Assembly: GCA_030248225.1 (NCBI GenBank)
Contig: JASANE010018314.1
Coordinates: 1 to 64,000 of the forward strand
DNA: 64,000 nucleotides
Source: Trileptium ribeirensis
Taxonomy: Eukaryota > Nematoda > Enoplea > Enoplida > Thoracostomopsidae
Direction: 5' to 3'
Position numbers and translations under genes: made by a program. The notes under the pieces are model-generated. The model saw only the letters and a list, made by a program, of their open reading frames with translations, was not told the origin of the DNA and made no database searches. Below, piece after piece: positions 35,230 to 43,400 of the stretch (its first letter is position 1; every line of letters starts with the position of its first letter).

Positions 35230-35745
35230 ATGAATACTACAATAACAAATATAACCATCATATGCGACGTTGCATGTGATATTGATTTAATGGAATTGTC
35301 AATGTTTTGAAATAATGTAAATTATGAGGAAGAGTATTTCAACGCAGCAATTTGGAGTTTCAAACCGCGTGAGCCTATGTTAATTTTTTCAAACGGAAAA
35401 TTGACTTTTGTTAGTGTTCGAAGCCTAGATGAAGCAAATTAGTTGTTAAAGATAGTTGATGAGGAATTAAATAGGTTGGGATATGCTTGCATTATAACTT
35501 ATGAAATGGTAAATATAGCTGGTTTAATGAAATTGAACAAAAAATTGAAATTATGCAACATCTGTAACAATGCATGGAGCCTTGCATTGTACGAACCTGA
35601 ATTGCACAATGCTTTGAAACTTAACATTAATAAAAGCACTGCATTGGTGTTTGTTAGTGGTAATGTAGTTATTACTGGTTGTAGGAATATAGATAAATTT
35701 AATAAGTTTGCAGAGTATATTTATAATATTCTTAAAAGGTTTTAA
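35230..35745 (+). pseudogene. Element B: TATA-binding-protein-like factor
   Basis: ATG at 35230; one frame of 171 codons to TAA at 35743, with only two lesions (TGA 35308-35310, TAG 35440-35442) and no frameshift. It has the two-repeat saddle layout and length of the TBP core (about 180 residues). Repeat 1: Asn in TNITIICDV, then EYFNAAIW, LIFSNGKLTF, LNRLGY. Repeat 2: VNIAGLMKL, YEPEL, ALVFVSGNVVITG, YIYNILKRF. Three of the four DNA-kinking Phe positions are kept; the one after YEPEL is His. TBP places RNA polymerase at TATA boxes, and this element has a uniform TATA promoter class. A host retrocopy is unlikely because it is very divergent and sits in the viral gene row. Confidence 0.85.
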
Positions 35746-35765
35746 ATGTTTGCACATATATTAAA

Positions 35766-36390
35766 ATGGAGCATATTATTACTTGCGACCTTAACGCGAA
35801 ACAAGTTGAACTACCTACAACTATTGCTGCGAGGAAGGTCAAGAGTTTAGAAATTATATTACCTGAAAAATATATAAACATACAACAGAGTGACATAGAT
35901 TATTTTACATATAAAAGATGGAAGCGGTTTACCGTTGAAACAGGGAATTATAGTAAAAACACTTTGATTAATTTTTTTAAATTTATACAGCACAGACATT
36001 GAGTTCGCCTTGGATATATGCTGTGACCGTGTAAGTGTTTACTGTTTAAACAACGCTAAAATTAAATTATCCGAAGAAATAGCAAATTTTTTGTGTTTCA
36101 GTAAAAACATTTAAGAAATGGCAAACACAATTGTACAAAACCTTTAAGATTTTCAACATCTGTATTTGTACTAGCTTCATTTGTGCATGAACGACCTGTA
36201 AATGGTAAAAATAAACAGCTGTTGCGTGTATTAAGTGATAAAACAAATACTAATGAGCAACTTCTAAATGCATGTGTTATAAGAAATGTAAAGCTTGAGG
36301 TAACAGATATAAATTTTAAACCCATTGAGTACTTCAAAAACGATAAAATTATTTTGAGATTATGGTTTTCATGAAATGCTTAAAAGGTAT
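35766..36390 (+). pseudogene. Element B: probable minor capsid (penton-like) protein
   Basis: ATG at 35766, 20 bases after the TBP-like gene, runs 78 codons (ARKVKSLEIILPEKYINIQQ) to 36002. It then continues in shifted frames (DIEFALDICCDRVSVYC near 36000-36045, and FVHERPVNGKNKQLLRVLSD near 36178-36240) to about 36390. The late ERPVNGK...LLRVL block followed by a beta-rich end recalls the single-jelly-roll penton protein of Polintons, and the position just ahead of the major capsid gene supports it. At least two frameshifts. Assignment is moderate. Confidence 0.5.
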
Positions 36391-36415
36391 AATAACGTTA
36401 TTATTGAAAATAAAA

Positions 36416-36547
36416 ATGGCGACACCGTTGTGCTTTAATATGTCCAATCTGCCACAGGTAATTGATATAAAATCTATAAAAATAATTGTTAGGAAATTTA
36501 AGAAGCCTATGAAAAAACCAACAAAGAAAAAGCTTAAAAGGAAGTAA
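36416..36547 (+). CDS. Element B: small basic protein (44 codons)
   Basis: ATG at 36416, intact to TAA at 36545. The C-terminal third is strongly basic (KKPMKKPTKKKLKRK). It lies between the penton-like and major capsid genes. A DNA-condensing core peptide similar in role to adenovirus core proteins is possible, but that is only composition and position. Confidence 0.4.
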   Translation: MATPLCFNMSNLPQVIDIKSIKIIVRKFKKPMKKPTKKKLKRK

Positions 36548-36566
36548 ATGCCTAAATATTAAAACA

Positions 36567-37979
36567 ATGGCGTATACATGTGGTTTAGAAAAATTAAACA
36601 GGTTGGGTGGCAAGTAACCATGCAACAATCAATTGAATCAACTCAGTTAGTTGAAGTTGCATGTATACTACTTTACCAAGCGCTGATCAAGATGATTCAC
36701 CAAGTTTTAAGTTAAGCGAAAACGCTCTTGATTGTATTGACTTGTTCCAAATTTATGCTTACATTGAATTACAGATTTTGAAAAATGATGCTAAAACATT
36801 TACCACCAAATGAAAGATTTATACCTTGCAACATGTTTGGATATGCAATATTTTCATCTGTGCAAATGAAAATTAATGGAGAACCTGTTACGTTTAACCA
36901 ATGGCATTATCCTTGGATAACATATATACTTCATATGTTACATATGAATATACATGCCGGCAGGGGAGTAGGGGGTAACCCCCTGTGGTCCGGACCTTCC
37001 CCGAGGCCGAAAAGCTAGGGGGTAACCCCCCTGTTGTTGGGGAGCGCAGCACTCCCCCCCCCGAAGGGGGGCTTGAAGGCTCGACGAGTTTTGAAGTAGT
37101 TCCTTAGTGCATAAACTTGCGCAAATTGCGCCTGCTTGTTGTGCATATGAATAATATTTTTATTGCGTCTCGACGAGCTTTGAGGCCGGACCCTAGTGCA
37201 AAATCTGACCTCATAGGCGAAAAATATGGCTGCGAAGACCAAAAAAGGTCCTCACGACCGACCCCCCTAGGAAAATTTGGCTTTATCCACACCTGGGATG
37301 GCCGCGACCCCCCCCCCGTGGGGGCCTCTACCCCCTGGCATGACCGACCGCCGGCATGTAGCATATGAATGACTTCAAGCTTTACGTTGCCAAATCTAAA
37401 ATTGACTAAGCAAGCTTTAGAAATGCAAGATAAAATACTAAATAAAACAGTTGTAACTTTGCCAGGAATTAGATATAGAATACACACATTTTCAGTTAAC
37501 AAAGAATTGTAAAACGTGGATTGGACAGTTTTTGATGGTAAACTTCCAAGAAGAATATACGTCTGGGGACTAACACAAGAATCGTATACAGGTGGAATAA
37601 AAAAGTTTTCTTAACTTTAAATTACCTGACATCAATAGTTTTACTCTTTTTCTAAGCGACTATAGGTTGCCGTGTAATGTTGCGCTATGATGTAAATCAG
37701 GTAATAATTTAAGAGTTTCAGCACTAAACTACAGAACTGACAATATAGGATTAAACAGGTCTAATTTTGATGGAGGATATAAATTTTTTGTGTTGCCATG
37801 AGTAAAGCCATAGTAGTGACTGTAATTACATTTCAAACCCAGCAGAAGGGAACGTAAGAGTTGTAATTAACTTCATTAATGAATTAAATGAAGCAATAGT
37901 TTTGTTCGCTATGGGAGAATACCCAGCGGAGCTGCATATAAATAAAAGCAAAGAAGTATTTTACAATATAATAGCCTAA
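36567..37979 (+). pseudogene. Element B: major capsid protein (double jelly-roll), interrupted
   Basis: ATG at 36567, then decayed sequence in several frames. Diagnostic blocks: IPCNMFGYAIFSSVQMKING (about 36818-36877) with EPVTFNQWHYPWITYI after it, matching the first jelly roll of Polinton hexon-like capsids; then, past a 0.4-kb insertion, VTLPGIRYRIHTFSVNKEL (about 37453-37510), DGKLPRRIYVWGLTQESYTG (about 37530-37590) and a C-terminal NGNVRVVINF-like end near 37845-37875. Many stops and shifts plus the MITE at 36950-37361. This protein would form the icosahedral shell. Confidence 0.85.
36950..37361. mobile_element. Mutator-like MITE inside the capsid gene
   Basis: A GC-rich insert of about 410 bp with an 11-bp terminal inverted repeat TACATGCCGGC/GCCGGCATGTA and a 9-bp target duplication CATATGAAT (36941-36949 and 37362-37370). 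A 9-bp duplication is typical of Mutator-like elements. Contains GGGGGTAACCCCC palindromes and no coding capacity. The surrounding capsid sequence resumes on the other side. Confidence 0.85.
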
Positions 37980-38010
37980 AAGGAGAAGAATCGTCAAGTA
38001 ATTGTGAAAA

Positions 38011-38266
38011 ATGGCGAAAGAAATTTGCTTTTGTAGGTTTGTTGCGTTTGTTACCTTTGTTTATAGTAGGCATTGACATAGGTATGCATGTATACCTGGA
38101 AAAATGTGGCACAGTACAGTATGATATTAAATGGGATAAAAAAACAGAAAATGAAACACAGTTTATTGTAAGAGTAAAAAGTTATAAAAATTGGAGCCAT
38201 TTGTTAATTATATGGAATAATGTATTTCACAGAGTTAGGTTGTATAAACTAATAGCGTTTTTATAG
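38011..38266 (+). pseudogene. Element B: unknown small ORF after capsid gene
   Basis: ATG at 38011 starts one short frame; a better-looking overlapping frame (38039-38266) has a hydrophobic start (LLRLLPLFIVGIDIG), then a polar region (DKKTENETQFIVRVKSYKNW) ending at 38266, so a frameshift near 38040 is likely. Possibly a small membrane-anchored protein. No family recognised. Confidence 0.35.
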
Positions 38267-38387
38267 GAACGACTAATGAAATAAAAGGGTTTGGATCAAC
38301 GAAAACATGGTAGTTGCGAAACTTGTGGAAACGCTAGCAAAATTTAATCTACAGAAGGTTAGATTGATAAACGGTATTATTAGGAGT

Positions 38388-38460
38388 GACGTCATTGCGA
38401 AATCTTACAGTGGATAAAAGTATAAATTCGATCAATTTATGTAAAATCCAATTCAGTTTG
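38388..38460 (+). promoter_or_regulatory. Element B promoter 3 with CRE-like site
   Basis: A TGACGTCA palindrome (38388-38395, cyclic-AMP response element consensus) precedes TATAAAT at 38421 and an initiator TCAGTTTG with its A at 38455. The spacing is 34 bases, as in promoters 1 and 2. The initiator context CCAATTCAGTTTGGTTTT is shared too. Confidence 0.75.
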
Positions 38461-38486
38461 GTTTTGCGGTGATAGAATTTGCTGAC

Positions 38487-38759
38487 ATGAATAACATTAT
38501 TGCTTTTCTGTTAAGCGATTATTTAGCAGAAGAAATCCAACAAGCAGAAGGTGAGGTAGCAATTTTTGAACATGATTGCAGAATTACTGGAAAGTACATT
38601 GATGGACTATCAAAAGAACAACACAGATTACAATATTTACTTTCTATGCGAGAAAAAATGATTTTTTCAGAAAATTTATTTTATAAGAAGTTAAAACGGG
38701 TGTACCACTATCCATGGCATATTTTAAACTGTTTGAAATTTTGCGAAATTTCTTTATAA
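38487..38759 (+). CDS. Element B: last gene, unknown, intact
   Basis: ATG at 38487, 32 bases after the initiator of its own promoter, gives about 90 residues (MNNIIAFLLSDYLAEEIQQ...) with an acidic/helical first half (QAEGEVAIFEHDC) and a basic second half, ending at TAA 38757. An AATAAAA polyadenylation-like signal follows at 38760. No domain recognised. It is one of few undamaged frames in element B, but it is short. Confidence 0.45.
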   Translation: MNNIIAFLLSDYLAEEIQQAEGEVAIFEHDCRITGKYIDGLSKEQHRLQYLLSMREKMIFSENLFYKKLKRVYHYPWHILNCLKFCEISL

Positions 38760-38841
38760 ACAATAAAACTCACATTATGATTTTATTCAAAAACTGATAA
38801 ATGCTATAAACCACCCCAACAGTCTTCTCAAGGACTCTTGC

Positions 38842-38911
38842 ATTAGGGCTACCACCGATACCACGTAAAAACAAAACGCTGGATGAGGGTACCGCAAGGT
38901 CCAGTGGAAAC
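38842..38911 (+). repeat. 70-bp conserved repeat S, copy 2
   Basis: Direct repeat of 35124-35193, about 80 bases past the last gene of element B. The hairpin with the GCAA tetraloop is unchanged. There is no open frame here matching the NADAR end, so the sequence was probably kept or copied for a non-protein reason, or by local duplication. Confidence 0.75.
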
Positions 38912-39174
38912 ACTTAGGTGTTGATGATCACCAGAATAAATTTTGGTGGGTGAAGAACACCAAAATATTTAATTATGATTGCTACAGTATTTACTGGGGT
39001 TGAAATGTAATGCGTGTTTGCTTATAAATAAAGACTACTGTGGAGCCACGTCTGCGTAAAAAAATGAGAATGGGTACAAAACAGGGTCAATCAAGCTGAT
39101 TTATCATATTATTGCATGATTTGACATAACCAAGCAGTTACTGTACTAGACATTACCACATAGTAGTATTTAGC
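38912..39174. other. Right flank of element B; no gene
   Basis: AT-rich sequence. The right end of element B should lie near here; no inverted match to the left side (21.3-22.2 kb) was found by eye. Confidence 0.35.
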
Positions 39175-39400
39175 GTACAGGACTCATGCTCATGAAAATG
39201 TAATTTTAATACAGTAATTTCTTTATAAAAATACGTTTCGAAGATCGAACATTAGCCCAATGTACAGTAATATACACAGCACAGTAACACATACTGTACA
39301 GTAATATAGACAGTACAGTAGCATCCGCCCAACGTACAGTAACACCCACGCCCACTGTGGGTGTGGATGTTCCCAAAGCCCCATTTTTTCACTACTAATA
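39175..39400 (-). repeat. Dispersed repeat R1, copy 2
   Basis: Reverse complement of the repeat at 17325-17580, including CTGTACAGTAA runs and AGCCCCATTTTTTCACTACT. Copy 1 is 22 kb away and the two copies face each other across element B. Confidence 0.8.
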
Positions 39401-40215
39401 GGCATATGTTAGCTATGTGTAGAAAGTAAAAATTGTGTAGAATTTCACCATAATAAATAGTTACCAATTTATTAATCATAAAATTAACTCTAACAGTATA
39501 GGCAAATAAACAAACAACAGATCTTGCCTACTTCAAACATAAACCTATAAAATAGACATGTGTTAGCTATGCTTAGAAAGTAAAAATTGTGTAGAATTTC
39601 ATCATAATAAATAGTTACCAATTTATTCATCATAAAATTAACTCTAACAATTTGGACAAGTAAACGAACAACACACCTTGCCTACCTCAAACATAAAACT
39701 ACAAAACATACGTGTGATAGCCTATACTTAGAAAGTAAAAATTGTGTAGAATTTGATCATAACAAATAGTTACCAATTTATTCATCATAAGATTAACTCT
39801 AACAATTTGGACAAGTAAACGAACAACAGATCTTGCCAGCTTCAAACATAAAATTACAAAAGAGACGTGTGATAGCCTATACTTAGAAAGTAAAAATCGT
39901 ATAGAATTTCATCATAATAAATAGTTACCAATTTATTCATCATAAAATTAACTCTAACAATTTGGACAAGTAAACGAACAACAGATCTTGCCTACTTCAA
40001 ACATAAAACTAAAAAATAGACATGTGATAGCCTATGCTTAGAAAGTAAAAATTGTGTAGAATTTCATCATAATAAATAGTTACTCAAATATTCATCATAA
40101 AATTAACTCTAACGATTTGGACAAATGAATGAACAACAGAACTTACCTATTTCAAACATAATCCTATAAAATAGACATGTGATAATCTATGCTTAAAAAG
40201 CAAAAATTGTGTAAT
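39401..40215. repeat. ~155-bp tandem repeat, about 5 copies
   Basis: Units begin near 39407, 39558, 39713, 39868 and 40023, each with AGAAAGTAAAAATTGTGTAG, AATAAATAGTTACC and TAACTCTAACAATTTGGACA. The array ends about 30 bp before the donor of peroxidase exon 8, so on the minus strand it lies in the following intron or 3' flank. Non-coding. Confidence 0.88.
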
Positions 40216-40247
40216 GTATAACAGCCTTGATAAACGTAGAAACCTAC

Positions 40248-40425
40248 AAGGATGTCCGTAAACCTGTTGTAGGTTTTGTAGAAGTTCTAAATCTGGTATA
40301 TCAGGTCGCAAATCGAACCAGGTCACTGGAACACTCAGACCGCAGAATTTTCGCCATTCGCAATATCCTGGCAACGCATGGTCACGGCCACGTTGGATAT
40401 TCAATGCAGCCAAGTCCAGCGCAAT
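40248..40425 (-). CDS. Peroxidase exon 8
   Basis: Acceptor CTACTTTAG|ATTGC, donor CATCCTT|GTAGGT. Encodes [28 protein letters not shown] and [11 protein letters not shown]. The usual continuation (DNIDLWVGG and the rest of the domain) must be in a later exon; none was recognised between 40248 and the left edge of the window. Confidence 0.9.
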
Positions 40426-43400
40426 CTAAAGTAGAATTTAGAAAATAATAGCTAGAAATAAACATTGTTTTGAAACTGTTATCTGTAAATTGAGGAAGCA
40501 CTCACGACGTCCTTGAATAATTATAATATATACTGTAGGGCAGGGGAAATAGCATTCGGAATTAAGCAACAGATTCACAAAAATCTGGATCTGTCAGTTG
40601 GCTATCTAACATATTTTAAGGTGTACGCACCTTGTTTTATCTGAAGGTTTGAGCACTAAATGAGAAATGTGAAGGATCATCTACTTTCAGCCATTCATCT
40701 ATTGAACAAACTCAACATGATATTGAAAGGTTTAGTCAGAAATAGAAAAACACTAATTTAGATTTAGGACAGCTCCAGTTCTACTTTTACTCCAAATTCT
40801 GAACGGAAATTCTTAACATATGAACATAGTTTGCCCTTTCGTTAGACGGTAAATCCACTGACCGCGTCTTCCAAGTCAAAATGGGAACCAAACAACTAAA
40901 AGCTTACAATATTTCTTATTTCAATATCTCTTATTTTATAGCTTACAATATTTCTTACAATATAGCTTACAATATTTCTTAGCAGCCATGATCGCCCCTT
41001 TTCCACTCGCTTGCGTGGTACTAGCCATAATTACCTGCGTCAGCAATTTTTAATCTTTTGCTGCTCTGTTGGTTATTTTTTAAAGAATGAAAGCTTTTTT
41101 AACAAATTTACTTAAGAATCTAAAAGTTCTTGAAGAATTCCGTATGGTATGTATACCATATTGGCACTTTATTTTATAAGGAGTTACAGAACAGCGGTTC
41201 AGCGGAGAAAAAAGCGGTAATCCTGCTAAGTTCGCAATAAAATCCATGTGCTTGCAGTTACTAGCGGTGGCGCCGCCTATTTTCACCTTGTTTTTGCTGA
41301 AATTTTCGGCGTCCTGGGCTTGGGGCGGGGAAGCGGGGTCCTAACCTTATCGTATGGTTTATATATAAGTTTATGTCACTAAACGTTACTAATCTTTTTT
41401 TGTTTGTGTATGCGAATTTCGAAAACTTACTTGATGTGCTGAGGCGAAGAGCCTTTCAGTTAGTTCGCTAGTTAGAAACGACTTTGAAGTCAACTTCTTA
41501 ACCCTCGAGCCGAATAGACCACGAACAATAGGATCTATTCCACCTTCGTTGAGTAGACGATCTGGGGCAAAGAAAGCTTCGTTGAGACGTAAATGGCCTA
41601 AAATAAGTTTAAATGCTTGAGTTTATAAGTGTATGGCCCAAAATAAGTTTACACTCTTTATACGTGTCTGGCTATAAATGTGTTTAAATGATTGGGTATT
41701 ATCAGTGCCTGGCTTAAAATGAGTTGATTTGCTTGAGTTTATAAGTGTATGACCCAAAATAAGTTTACACTCTTGACTATTATAAATGTCTGGCAAGAAA
41801 TGAGTTTAAATGTTTGAGCATTATAAGTGCTTGGCCTAAAATACGTTTAAATTCTTGAGTATTATAAGTGACTAGCTTAAAATTTTTTTAAAATGCTTGA
41901 GTATTATAAGCGTGTGGCCCAAAATAACTTTACACTCTTGACTATTGTAAGTGTCTGGCTTAAAATGAGTTTAATTGCTTGAGTTTATAAGTGTCTGCCC
42001 AAAATAAGTTTACACTCTTGAGTATTATAAGTGTCTGACTAACAATGAGTTTAAATGTTTGAATATTATAAGTGTGTGGACCAAGATAAGCTTACACTCT
42101 TGACTATTATAAATGTCTGGCAAGAAATGAGTTTAAATGTTTGAGCATTATAAGTGCTTGGCCTAAAATACGTTTAAATTCTTGAGTATTATAAGTGACT
42201 AGCTTAAAATTTTTTTAAAATGCTTGAGTATTATAAGCGTGTGGCCCAAAATAACTTTACACTCTTGACTATTGTAAGTGCCTGGCTTAAAATGAGTTTA
42301 ATTGCTTGAGTTTATAAGTGTCTGCCCAAAATAAGTTTACACTCTTGAGTGTTATAAGTGTCTGGCTAGAAATGTGTTTAAATGCTTGAGTATTACCAGC
42401 GTCTGGCTTAAAATGAGTTTAATTGCTTGAGTATATAAGTATATGGCCCAAAATAAGTTTACACTCTTGACTATTATAAGTGTCTGGCTAGAAATGAATT
42501 TAAATGTTTGAGTCTTATAAGTGTTTGGCCTAAAATACGTTTAAACTCTTGACTATTATAAGTGACTAGCTGAAAATGTGTTTAAATACTTGAGTATTAT
42601 AAGCGTGTGGCCCAAAATAACTTTACACTCTTGATTATTGTAAGTGTCTGGCTTAAAATGAGTTTAATTGCTTGAGTTTATAAGTGTCTGCCAAAAATAA
42701 GTTTACACTCTTGAGTATTATAAGTGTCTGACTAACAATGAGTTTAGCTGCTTGAGTTTATAAGTTTGTGGCCCAAAATAAGTTTACACTCTTGAGTATT
42801 ATAAGTGTCTGGGTAGAACTGTGTTTAAATGATCTATTATCATGATTGCTGCGTGGCTTTAAAATGAGTTTAATTCGCGTTACACTCTTTACTATTATAA
42901 GTGTCTGGCTTAAAATGAGTTTAAATGCTTGAGTTTATAAGTGTGTGGCCCAAAATAAGTTTACACTCTTGAGTATTATAAGTGTCTGGGTAGAACTGTG
43001 TTTAAATGATTGAGTATTATCATCGTCTGGCTTAAAATGAGTTTAATTGCTTGAGTATATAAGTATATGGCCAACAATAAGTTTACACGCTTGAGTATTA
43101 TAAGTGTCTGGCTAGAAATGAGTTTAAATGTTTTAGTATTATAAGCGTTTGGCCTAAAATAAGTTTACACTCTTGAGTATTATAAGTGTCTGGCTAGAAA
43201 TGTGTTTAAATGCTTGAGTATTATCATCATCTGGCTTAAAATGAGTTTAATTGTTTGAGTATATAAGTATATGGCCAAAAATAAGTTTACACGCTTGAGT
43301 ATTATAAGTGACTGGCTTAAAATGTGTTTAAATGCTTGAGTATTATAAGTATGTGGCCCCAAATAAGTTGACACTCTTGACTATTATAAGTGTGATAATG

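Noticed and set aside
36785..37018. Separate gene ending in GC-rich codons
   Set aside because: It is capsid sequence running into the Mutator-like MITE.
41080..43374. ORFs in and next to the 41.6-43.4 kb satellite
   Set aside because: They are periodic or random frames in AT-rich repeats, with no domain and no splice context.
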